Below are positions 1 to 6,754 of a stretch of 35,336 nt of DNA, piece after piece. A program made the translations under genes and the position numbers. The DNA is from HGM11416 sp034104345 (GTDB lineage: Bacteria > Bacillota > Clostridia > Christensenellales > Borkfalkiaceae), in the NCBI GenBank assembly GCA_034104345.1, contig JAXEDY010000024.1, positions 1 to 35,336 of the forward strand, given 5' to 3'. Positions within the stretch are counted from its first letter, which is position 1. The number at the start of each line of letters is the position of its first letter. A model generated the notes under the pieces. The model searched no databases. It saw only the letters and a list, made by a program, of their open reading frames with translations, and was not told the origin of the DNA.

Positions 1-465
1 AGTTACTTTAACGATGGTGTGTTCTTTAGCTTCACCGTCAACCTCAGCGGGAACAACGTTAATTTCTTTGCCGCAAACAGTACAAACGTCAGCGTTACGA
101 GCGCCGATTAAGCAGTTTTTACGGGGAAGATCTCTGTTAACATATTTGTGGTTTTCGGCAACTTCGATTCTGGATCTGCCACATTCGTCGCAAGCATAAA
201 TAGTTGTCAAGGTGCAGTTGTCGCCTTCGATTACAACTTTGCTTTCAGACTTATGTTCGCATTTAGCTGCGGGAACGACAAGATTAAAATCTTCGGTCTT
301 GCCGTCGCTGTATTCGACAGAAAGTTTGCCGTTTGCAACCTTAATGCTGGCGATGGTAACTTCGTTATTGCAGGCAACCAAACCTACGGTAGCGGCTACT
401 ACGCAGCATACGATGAACAAAAAGGCAAGACATTTTGTCAGTAATGACTTAGTTTTTTGTAACAT
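1..465 (-). CDS. Cys-rich lipoprotein, N-terminal part (runs off left edge)
   Basis: An open frame on the minus strand starts at an ATG (465-463) preceded by AAGGAG and continues to base 1 without a stop, giving 155 visible residues. Residues 1-32 form a lipoprotein signal peptide: a basic start, a hydrophobic stretch, then LVAC with Cys32 as the likely lipidated residue. A short beta-rich stretch follows (about 35-63, containing EYSDGKTEDF), then a cysteine/histidine-rich part with C69/H71, C84, the pair C92-DE-C95, C118 and the pair C128-TV-C131. The CxxC pairs suggest zinc or disulfide knuckles in an extracellular protein. The 3' end is outside the window, so length and function are unknown. 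I recognise no named family. The gene is likely real because of its signal peptide, ribosome site and uninterrupted frame. Confidence 0.75.
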   Translation of the reverse strand, partial: MLQKTKSLLTKCLAFLFIVCCVVAATVGLVACNNEVTIASIKVANGKLSVEYSDGKTEDFNLVVPAAKCEHKSESKVVIEGDNCTLTTIYACDECGRSRIEVAENHKYVNRDLPRKNCLIGARNADVCTVCGKEINVVPAEVDGEAKEHTIVKVT

Positions 466-1139
466 TTTAATTACTCCTTATAAATTTTTAAATAAATAAT
501 TTTTTTTGACCTGTTTTTTTAAAAGGCTTTACAAGTATATCATTTTCATCTACTTCCACACCTCCCGAAAGAGTTCCTTCGCTATTTGTTTTTTGCGTTT
601 TTTACGATCGAATGCGGCTTTTTACCGATTTTTTTCGTAAAACAACAATAAGCGAAAGCGGCAATAACCCTTTTGCTTTTTCTATATTAACTCATTTAAA
701 ATCATTTGTCAACTATTTTTTATTGATTTTTCAAGTTATTTAACACATAAATTACACTTTTGCCGCCCTTGCCGCTTTAAAATTTTGTTTATCGCGCCAA
801 AATACCCTTTATCGCCTTTTTTGCGTTACTTTTATTCAATAATCTAATTATAGCCTTGAATTTGGTTTTTATTTAAACCGTTCCGGTGCCCCGTCGTTTT
901 TAGCCCGCTATTTTGCCCTTTCGCCCGTTCTATACGCTTACGACGTTTAGCAAACGGTTAAAAAGCGCTGTTACGTTCATTACCTTATTATATATATTGT
1001 TTTACGCGCGCGTATGTGACGTTTTTTAAAAATTTAAAAAAGTAAAAAGGACAGTTTCTCGACCGGGACGTATTCCGTTTGTTTGGCTAATCGCCCGAAT
1101 GGTGTAGCCTTTAGTTTGACGAATAATTATATATGCGGC
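466..1139. other. AT-rich intergenic region, no gene seen
   Basis: This stretch lies upstream of the Cys-rich lipoprotein gene and before the hairpin repeat array. It has many T and A runs and no open frame with a credible start, ribosome site or protein-like composition. The promoter of the lipoprotein gene should lie near 490-560 on the minus strand, but I could not pick out a convincing -35/-10 pair. No tRNA-like or riboswitch-like structure was recognised. Confidence 0.5.
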
Positions 1140-1145
1140 AAAAAA

Positions 1146-1375
1146 GCGGGCGATTCGTGAATCGCCCCTACGATGTTTACACTGCAAAAAAACGATTTCT
1201 ATATTAAAAGAAGCGGGCGATTCAAAGTCGCCCCTACGGTGTTTACGCTGCAAAAAAGCGATTCATATAGTAAAAAAAAGCGGGCGATTAAAAGTCGCCC
1301 CTACGGTGTTTACGCTGCAAAAAAACGATTTCTATATTAAAAGAAGCGGGCGACCAATGGTCGCCCCTACGGTTA
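1146..1375. repeat. Tandem array of 67-bp hairpin repeats (about 3.5 units)
   Basis: Four hairpins start at 1146, 1213, 1280 and 1346, a period of 67, 67 and 66 bases. Each has the form GCGGGCGA-N-TCGCCC followed by CTACG. The hairpins read GGGCGATTCGTGAATCGCCC, GGGCGATTCAAAGTCGCCC, GGGCGATTAAAAGTCGCCC and GGGCGACCAATGGTCGCCC, so the arms change while pairing is largely kept. The linker (GTTTACGCTGCAAAAAA, then an AT stretch) is nearly identical between units. Two more degenerate relatives follow near 1431-1460 and 1481-1503. Similar palindromes ending in CCCCTACG also occur at 26946-27026. This is a REP-like intergenic repeat, not a CRISPR: the 'spacers' are themselves conserved. Confidence 0.85.
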
Positions 1376-1383
1376 TTTTTGTT

Positions 1384-1416
1384 AAAAAGCCCGCTTATAG
1401 GTCGATTATCGGCACA
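1384..1416 (+). repeat. CTATAGG-loop repeat, copy 1
   Basis: Contains the core CTTATAGGTCGATTATCGGC after AAAAAGCCCG. No clear outer stem is left, so this copy looks degenerate. It lies about 110 bases past the stop codon of the ABC ATPase gene and is antisense to that gene. Confidence 0.75.
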
Positions 1417-1527
1417 TTCATTATTTTTTAGGGGCGAGCAATAGCGCCGCACCCTACGGAAAGCGACTATATAAAAAAAACGGGAGACCTATGGTCCCCC
1501 TGCTTAATTATTAAACGTCAACGCCGA

Positions 1528-2265
1528 TTAAAGCACGCGGGATAAAAATTCGCGGGCGCGTTCGGTTTTGGGCGACACGAATATCTCGCTCGGCGAGCCT
1601 TCTTCAACAATAACGCCGCCGTCCATAAACACAACGTGCGAAGCAATATCGCGAGCGAAACCCATTTCGTGCGTTACGACAACCATAGTAAGCCCCGATT
1701 TTGCAAGGTCGGTCATAACTTTTAACACTTCGCCGACCATTTCGGGGTCTAACGCCGAAGTAGGTTCGTCGAACAGCAGAACTTCGGGCTGCATACACAA
1801 CGCGCGGGCTATCGCTACCCTTTGTTTCTGCCCGCCCGAAAGTTGTTTGGGGCGCGCTTCGATATATTCTTCCATACCGACAAGCCGCAAATATTTGCGG
1901 GCAAGCGCTTCGGCATCGGGTTTTTTTAGTTTTTGCACGGTTATCGGCCCCAAAGTGCAGTTTTTTAGCACGTTCATATTATTAAACAAGTTAAACGACT
2001 GAAAAACCATGCCTACTTTTTGCCTGTAACTCGCCGCCGACTTGTTTAAAAGCACGTTTTCGCCTTTAAAAAGTATTTCGCCGCTCGTTGGCGTTTCGAA
2101 AAGATTTATGCACCTTAAAAGCGTCGATTTTCCCGAACCCGACGAGCCGATAATACACGTTACGTCGCCTTTGTTTACGGTAAAATCTACGTCTTTAAGC
2201 ACTTCGTGATCGCCGAAAGTTTTGCTTAAATGCTTAATTTCTATTATTTTTTCGCTGTTTTCCAT
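1528..2265 (-). CDS. Amino-acid ABC transporter ATPase (probable lysine importer)
   Basis: The 245-residue protein is a GlnQ/HisP-class ATPase that powers uptake through the adjacent permease at the inner face of the membrane. Visible motifs are Walker A GSSGSGKST (about 39-47), a Q-loop region (GMVFQSFNLF), the signature LSGGQKQRVAIARAL, Walker B VLLFDEPTSALDPE and the switch histidine in VVVTHEMGFA. Length is typical of the family. The ATG is preceded by a strong GGGGG ribosome site. It is the last gene of a three-gene operon (binding protein, permease, ATPase), 11 bases after the permease gene. The class handles polar or basic amino acids; lysine is inferred from the L-box riboswitch in the operon leader, not from the ATPase itself. 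Confidence 0.95.
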   Translation of the reverse strand: MENSEKIIEIKHLSKTFGDHEVLKDVDFTVNKGDVTCIIGSSGSGKSTLLRCINLFETPTSGEILFKGENVLLNKSAASYRQKVGMVFQSFNLFNNMNVLKNCTLGPITVQKLKKPDAEALARKYLRLVGMEEYIEARPKQLSGGQKQRVAIARALCMQPEVLLFDEPTSALDPEMVGEVLKVMTDLAKSGLTMVVVTHEMGFARDIASHVVFMDGGVIVEEGSPSEIFVSPKTERAREFLSRVL

Positions 2266-2276
2266 TTTTAGCCCCC

Positions 2277-3065
2277 TTATTCTCTGTTACCGGATTTCCC
2301 GATTCCGTTTTCGCGCGCAAACGATTCGGCGTCGAGATTTTGCGAACCCAAAACAGCATAGTCTTTTTTGCCGTCGAGTTTTTTCTCGATAGCGCGCAAA
2401 ATACGCGTTATGGCGAACGTTAAAATGAAATATATTACGGCTATAAGCAGATACGTAGAGAACATTTTTGCGGTAATCGCCGATATCGAGTTCGCGTAAA
2501 AATACAGCTCGGTAAAACCGATTACGTTTAAAACCGACGTGTCTTTTATGTTTATTACAAATTCGTTGGCTATCGATGGCAATACGTTGCGCATAGCCTG
2601 CGGCAAAACGACGTGCCGCATTGTTTTAAAATGCGACATTCCGAGAGCCTGCGCGCCTTCGAACTGCCCTTTATCGACAGAAATTATGCCGCCGCGAACT
2701 ATTTCCGCCATATACGCGCCCGTGTTTATCGAAACAATTAAAATCCCCGAAAAAACCACGTCGAGGGTTTTACCGCCGTTGAGCAGCGCATACCCCCAGT
2801 AAATAACCATAGCCTGAACCATCATCGGCGTGCCGCGGAACACTTCGATATAGGCGGTTAAAATCCAGTCGCCCGCGCGTTTGAACCCGCGCGCTACTTT
2901 GTTTGAAAGCGTGGGCATCGTGCGATAAATGCCTATCAGCACGCCTATTAAAAGCCCCGCCACGGTGCCGATAAGAGCGACCAACAGAGTGAACCCCACC
3001 CCTTCGGCAATCCACAGCCCGTATTTGTTTAATATGTTCCACATCGATTCGAGTACGTTTTCCAT
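2277..3065 (-). CDS. Amino-acid ABC transporter permease (probable lysine importer)
   Basis: The 262-residue membrane protein is of the HisM/GlnP type and forms the translocation channel of the importer. It begins with a long hydrophobic segment (GFTLLVALIGTVAGLLIGVL) and has about five membrane segments. The cytoplasmic EAA loop that docks on the ATPase is clear: GAQALGMSHFKTMRHVVLPQ, followed by AMRNVLPSIANEFV. The phrase EVFRGTPMMVQ is also typical of this family. The last ~35 residues are a hydrophilic tail. It sits between the binding-protein gene (185 bases upstream) and the ATPase gene (11 bases downstream). The ribosome site (GAGAG before ATG) is modest. Confidence 0.94.
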   Translation of the reverse strand: MENVLESMWNILNKYGLWIAEGVGFTLLVALIGTVAGLLIGVLIGIYRTMPTLSNKVARGFKRAGDWILTAYIEVFRGTPMMVQAMVIYWGYALLNGGKTLDVVFSGILIVSINTGAYMAEIVRGGIISVDKGQFEGAQALGMSHFKTMRHVVLPQAMRNVLPSIANEFVINIKDTSVLNVIGFTELYFYANSISAITAKMFSTYLLIAVIYFILTFAITRILRAIEKKLDGKKDYAVLGSQNLDAESFARENGIGKSGNRE

Positions 3066-3249
3066 TTTTTACTCTCGTTTATATTTTATTTTATATCGTT
3101 TTTGCCTGTCGTTTTTATCTCGCCGTTTTCGGCATGGTTTATCTGCCGTTTCGGTTGCTTATTTTTGCGCGATTATTCTACGTTTTATCTGTTTTTCGTT
3201 CGCTTGTTTTAAACCGAAACAGCCGTTAATCGACCTATATAAGCACTTT

Positions 3250-4098
3250 TTAGTTTTCGACGGGCGCGTTTTCGGTTGCCGTTTGCATTAACGAATCGCG
3301 TTCGGTTTGCGAAATCGAAGCAAGCGCTTCGTTTACGCCCGAAAGGTATGCGCTGCCTTTTTTAAGACCTATCGCTATCTGAACGTCTTCGTCGGTAGCG
3401 GTAAATCCGGTGTCGTTATTTACGAGATTTATAAAAGAAAAACCGTCGTTCATAGCGCAATCGGCTTTAGCCCCGGGGTATTCGGCAACGTAACCGTCGA
3501 TAGTGCCGATTTTAAGTGCCGCGATAAGAGCGGGAAAAGTTGCCATCGGCTTTTGCGCTATTATTCCGTGAGCCGCGGCTTGCGCTTGCAACGCGTCGTC
3601 GTGGAAAGTTCCTATCTGAGCGGCGATTTTCGCACCCGAAAAGTCGTCGAGATTTTGCGCGTCTTTATATTTTCCGTCTTTTTTAACTACTATAACCAGT
3701 TGACTTTGATAATACGCGTCGGAAAAAGCGATGCTTTCTTTTCTTTCGGCAGTGGGGCTCATTCCCGCAATAATAAGGTCGAGCGTGCCCGCCTGCACGG
3801 CAGGAATCAGGCCTTTGAACTCATACTTTTTTATAACAAGTTTTTTGCCTAAACTTTCGGCGATTTTTTTGGCGATCATAACGTCGTAACCGTTCGCATA
3901 TCCCTGCGCATTGTCGATTTTTACCGCGCCGTTCGAATCGTCGAGCTGAGTATAGTTAAACGGAGCGTAGCCGCATTCCATACCCACGGTAAGAACGTTT
4001 TCGTCGGCAGATTCGCCGCACGCGGCAAAACCAAGCGATAAACCGAGCGACGTTACGGCAACTAAAAGCACGCAAACAAAGTGTAAAAGTTTTTTCAT
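3250..4098 (-). CDS. Amino-acid ABC transporter substrate-binding lipoprotein (probable lysine)
   Basis: The protein (282 residues from the chosen start) is an extracellular solute-binding lipoprotein of the polar amino-acid family. I choose the ATG at 4098, which has GAAGGAG seven bases upstream and starts a proper signal peptide, over an upstream in-frame start at 4161. The signal peptide ends in FAAC with Cys27 as the lipidated residue. The mature part starts with the classic pattern VLTVGMECGYAPFNYTQ; the family phrase AGMSPTAERKESIAFSDAYY follows later. It is the first gene of the importer operon. A lysine riboswitch and an intrinsic terminator lie in the roughly 440-base leader, so expression should fall when lysine is plentiful. 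Confidence 0.94.
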   Translation of the reverse strand: MKKLLHFVCVLLVAVTSLGLSLGFAACGESADENVLTVGMECGYAPFNYTQLDDSNGAVKIDNAQGYANGYDVMIAKKIAESLGKKLVIKKYEFKGLIPAVQAGTLDLIIAGMSPTAERKESIAFSDAYYQSQLVIVVKKDGKYKDAQNLDDFSGAKIAAQIGTFHDDALQAQAAAHGIIAQKPMATFPALIAALKIGTIDGYVAEYPGAKADCAMNDGFSFINLVNNDTGFTATDEDVQIAIGLKKGSAYLSGVNEALASISQTERDSLMQTATENAPVEN

Positions 4099-4191
4099 TT
4101 TTACTCCTTCCGGGGCGAAATTTTGTTTTGTTTTTATTTTCGCCGCCGCGATATTGACCATAAAACACCGCTTTCAGGGATTTTTCACGAC

Positions 4192-4220
4192 AAAAAAACC
4201 GCAAACCTTACGATTTGCGG
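4192..4220 (-). terminator. Intrinsic terminator of the lysine riboswitch (expression platform)
   Basis: Read on the minus strand, CCGCAAATC-GTAA-GGTTTGCGG forms a 9-bp stem (one G-U pair) closed by a GNRA-type GUAA tetraloop, followed directly by seven T. It lies about 100 bases before the start codon of the binding-protein gene and after the L-box aptamer, which makes it an attenuator. A leader segment reading UUGCGG (4340-4335) could pair with the CCGCAA of the 5' arm as an antiterminator; that pairing is inferred. Confidence 0.8.
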
Positions 4221-4359
4221 GCAATTAAAAGCATTTTTGTTTACCGCCGAAATTTTTTACGTTTCAAAGCGACAAAACATGGCACGGCAGGCAAAACGTT
4301 GCCTTATCCGAGCGTTTATAATGCAAATAGCGCTCCGCAAGCCATAACTTTAAATATAT

Positions 4360-4530
4360 AAAGAACCCTTGCGACAGTCTGCAACGTATTCCGATGCAGC
4401 CCAACGCCGCGACTTCGAACAAATCGCGCCGTTTCGGCAAAACTTCCTTTCATTAAAACTCTCGGTTCGTTGCGAGCGCCCCTTTACGGGCAGTTTTAAC
4501 TAATTTTAAGTTTCGCGCCTCTATTCGGTA
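4360..4530 (-). promoter_or_regulatory. Lysine riboswitch (L-box) aptamer
   Basis: The minus-strand RNA matches the lysine riboswitch layout. It starts with AGAGGCGCGA (4522-4513). A helix follows, formed by UUAAAACU (4499-4492) pairing with AGUUUUAA (4459-4452). Then come GAAAGGAAG and GCCGAAAC, then a hairpin GCGAUUU/AAGUCGC, then UUGGGCUGCA...UGCAG with a perfect 5-bp helix (4399-4395 with 4383-4379), ending in ACUGUCGC. The AGAGGcGCGA, GCCGAAac and ACUGUCgC strings are hallmark conserved segments of this class. Lysine binding is known to favour termination in Gram-positive members, consistent with the terminator at 4192-4220. The leader controls the three-gene ABC operon. Confidence 0.92.
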
Positions 4531-4547
4531 TTTTATTGTATGCGTTT

Positions 4548-4576
4548 ATTCTATCAGCCAAAAACTTTTATGTCAA
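4548..4576 (-). promoter_or_regulatory. Sigma-A promoter of the riboswitch-controlled ABC operon
   Basis: On the minus strand the -35 box TTGACA (4576-4571) is separated by 17 bases from the -10 box TAGAAT (4553-4548). Transcription should start near 4541, a few bases before the L-box aptamer. Confidence 0.8.
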
Positions 4577-4669
4577 CCGTTTTTATGCCGTTTTTTGTTT
4601 TTTATCATTTAAATTTTATTCGTCGGTTTCGGTCGCAAGGGCAGATTGCTTACTTTCGCCGTTTAAAGC

Positions 4670-4706
4670 AAAAGTGCCGTTTACGGGCTTATAGGCAAAC
4701 TTTTTC
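4670..4706 (-). repeat. CTATAGG-loop repeat, copy 2 (GCCCGT variant)
   Basis: Minus strand AAAGTTTGCCTATAAGCCCG followed by TAAACGGCACTTT. The outer AAAGT.../...ACTTT arms pair with small bulges. It sits between the GH20 gene and the ABC leader and overlaps the stop codon of the doubtful small ORF at 4689-4823. Confidence 0.75.
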
Positions 4707-4823
4707 GCTATTTATCTCGCCTAATTCGGCGGGAAGTTCATCCTTTTTATAAAAGAAAACGCACGTAGCGGTAAGAACGATAAAAAACAAGGCAAACACG
4801 GCAAAATCGATTAAACCGTTCAC
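4689..4823 (-). CDS. Possible small membrane protein (44 aa, doubtful)
   Basis: A minus-strand frame from a GTG (4823) encodes 44 residues with one strong membrane segment (FAVFALFFIVLTATCVFFY) flanked by a short N-terminus and a charged tail (KKDELPAELGEINSEKV). The composition looks like a real single-pass protein. There is no ATG in the open frame and no good ribosome site, and the stop codon lies inside a repeat hairpin. No family was recognised. It could equally be a decayed fragment. Confidence 0.3.
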   Translation of the reverse strand: MNGLIDFAVFALFFIVLTATCVFFYKKDELPAELGEINSEKVCL

Positions 4824-4902
4824 GCTTTTTTCGGCACTAAAAATAAAAACGTTGCCGTTTAATTAAAAAAAATAATAAAAAGCCGGAAATTTACAGCCTG
4901 AA

Positions 4903-4947
4903 AAAAGCCCGCCTATAGGTCGATTAACGGCATTTTCGGCGGACTTT
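4903..4947 (+). repeat. CTATAGG-loop repeat, copy 3 (terminator-like, after GH20)
   Basis: The core GCCTATAGGTCGATTAACGG is enclosed by AGCCCGCC and GGCGGACT, which pair at 7 of 8 positions. Read on the minus strand the hairpin is followed by a T run, so it can act as an intrinsic terminator about 43 bases past the GH20 stop codon. Confidence 0.8.
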
Positions 4948-4989
4948 CATTGGTTTATGTTGTTGTATTTACGGCAAAAAAGTTATTCG

Positions 4990-6627
4990 TTACAGCATCC
5001 ATGACGGCCAGTCGGGCGAGTTATAAGTAAGGCAACCGCCGTAAACGTTCCAGTTAATAACGTCTTCGTCCCATTCGTGCAAAAGCGGTTTTTCAAGTTG
5101 ATCTACCTGTTTTAACTTGCCCGTTGCATATCTTTCGAGTTGTTTTGCGCAAGTTATCAATCTCTGCATAACGCCGCCGAGTCGTGCGTCGTGCACTTCG
5201 AAACCGAACGATTTGTTTTCTTTATGCCACAGATATTCGAAACTTTCGTGGAAAACTTTAAGGCGTTTTACGGCTTCGGGATAAACTTCGGTAGCAAGTC
5301 GCAAAAGTTCTTTTTTATCTTTTTTATCGTAAGCGTCGCGCGTTTTTATGCCCAAATCGTATTTAACTTCCAAAAACGAGCAAAGTTTTGCAAGATAATC
5401 GAAAACGTAAGCAAATTCTACGCCGTTTCTCGCCTGTTTTTCGGCTTGCGCGCTTAAAAGTTCGGCAAAAAGTTTATAATCGATTTTTCCGATTTTCCTA
5501 AGCGCTCTGTCGAATTTACCCGTGAACGGATCGGTGTAAGTAAGGCTTTTGCAAATTGTTTCGCAGCGTTTGCCTTCATCGTTTATCGAGCGGAGTTGCG
5601 GAAGATCGACGAGCATAAATTCGTCGTAAGAAACATCGAAAAGTTTTTTAAATCCCTCTTTTATCTCGTTTTCGTCGAAAACGCCCTCGGCTGTTTTGGC
5701 TATTTTATAAAGCGACGGAAGCATCGAATAGAACGAACATTCTTTGCCGTTATCGCCCCACATCGTTATAAGAACCTTTTTAATGCCGTGTTCTTTAACG
5801 CTTTGCATTGCGGGGATCATCGTGTGAAGCGAGTATTTGTTTTTAGGCCCGAATCCCGACCAGCACCACGCGCCGCCGGCAAACCAAACTTCGCGCCCGA
5901 GTTTTAAGTGCGCTTCGATCATCTTATCGTATTCGCTTTTTTCGGTGCGATAATAATCCCAATATGCAAACGAAACGTTATCGGGCATAAGTTTTTTCAC
6001 ATCGTCGGAAAATTCTACGCCGTCGGCAACATATTCGCCGTGAGTTGCAAGGCGGAAGAACATATCGCTCCACATAACAGGCTTAAACCCGTATTTTTTT
6101 GCAATTTCGCACACTTTGTTAAGATGACGAAGCAGAAGTTCGGTGCGATCTACAAGCCCGTGTTTATCGAAATATTTACCCAAGCCAACCCCGTGCGCTT
6201 CGTCCATACCGATATTCACCACACGCGAAGTAAACGCCTTTGCAAGCGTCGCGAAAATGTTGTCGATAAGTTCGTAAGTACGCGGCTCGTCTATCATTAA
6301 AACGTCGTTTATATCGACGAGTTTTTTATATTCGGGCAACCTTATAAGGTTGGTGAAGTGAGCCAAAGTCTGTATGCACGGCATAAGTTCTACGCCGATC
6401 GATTTTAAATACGCGTCGACGTCTTTGATTTCGTCAACCGTATACGCCCCGCGCATATAACCGAACAGCGGTTCGTTTTCGACCTCCATAGTGTCTTCGG
6501 TGTAAAGCATTATGCTGTCGTAACCCATTTTTTTGATAAGCGCGCCGAATTTTTTAATTTCTTCGGGCTTCATAACAGCGTTGCGCGAACAATCGAGCAT
6601 CACGCCGAAACAGTCGTAATTTTGCAT
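4990..6627 (-). CDS. GH20 beta-N-acetylhexosaminidase
   Basis: The 545-residue enzyme should remove terminal N-acetylglucosamine or N-acetylgalactosamine from glycans by the GH20 substrate-assisted mechanism. The catalytic pair is visible as NIGMDEAHG (D142-E143). Earlier (beta/alpha)8-barrel landmarks include YDSIMLYTED, GVELMPCIQTLAHF and later KPVMWSDMFF, FAYWDYY, WFAGGAWCWSGF and ITMWGDNGKECSF. The overall shape resembles the GcnA-like single-barrel GH20 branch rather than the large secreted hexosaminidases. There is no signal peptide, so it probably acts in the cytoplasm on imported sugars or recycled cell-wall fragments. The ATG has GAGAGGA upstream. It stands alone, flanked by terminator-like repeats on both sides. 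Exact substrate is unknown. Confidence 0.9.
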   Translation of the reverse strand: MQNYDCFGVMLDCSRNAVMKPEEIKKFGALIKKMGYDSIMLYTEDTMEVENEPLFGYMRGAYTVDEIKDVDAYLKSIGVELMPCIQTLAHFTNLIRLPEYKKLVDINDVLMIDEPRTYELIDNIFATLAKAFTSRVVNIGMDEAHGVGLGKYFDKHGLVDRTELLLRHLNKVCEIAKKYGFKPVMWSDMFFRLATHGEYVADGVEFSDDVKKLMPDNVSFAYWDYYRTEKSEYDKMIEAHLKLGREVWFAGGAWCWSGFGPKNKYSLHTMIPAMQSVKEHGIKKVLITMWGDNGKECSFYSMLPSLYKIAKTAEGVFDENEIKEGFKKLFDVSYDEFMLVDLPQLRSINDEGKRCETICKSLTYTDPFTGKFDRALRKIGKIDYKLFAELLSAQAEKQARNGVEFAYVFDYLAKLCSFLEVKYDLGIKTRDAYDKKDKKELLRLATEVYPEAVKRLKVFHESFEYLWHKENKSFGFEVHDARLGGVMQRLITCAKQLERYATGKLKQVDQLEKPLLHEWDEDVINWNVYGGCLTYNSPDWPSWML

Positions 6628-6671
6628 CTTTTCCTCTCCGTATTTTATGGTCTTTTATTCGTACTTTTTTA

Positions 6672-6718
6672 TAAAAAGCCCGCCTATAGGTCGATTAACG
6701 GTATTTTCGGCGTTTTTT
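6672..6718 (+). repeat. CTATAGG-loop repeat, copy 4 (after fhs)
   Basis: Core GCCTATAGGTCGATTAACGG within AAAAAGCCCGCC and GGCGTTTTTT. The A/T flanks and CGCC/GGCG pair, leaving a small internal loop. It lies about 37 bases past the fhs stop codon and gives a T run on the fhs strand. Confidence 0.8.
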
Positions 6719-6754
6719 ATTTTTTAATTTCGCCGCGCGGATAAACCGAGATAA

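Noticed and set aside
1026..1253. Minus-strand open frame of 75 codons across the hairpin array
   Set aside because: Its protein is a translation of the 67-bp repeats (RKHRRGD...CKHRRGD) with no ribosome site.
1146..1375. Possible CRISPR array
   Set aside because: The period is regular, but the segments between hairpins are also conserved rather than unique spacers, and there are no cas genes.
4099..4161. 21-residue N-terminal extension of the binding lipoprotein
   Set aside because: It would precede a complete signal peptide; the start at 4098 has the strong ribosome site.
4192..4540. T-box leader for the ABC operon
   Set aside because: No GGUGGNACCGCG-type motif is present; the conserved strings match the lysine riboswitch instead.
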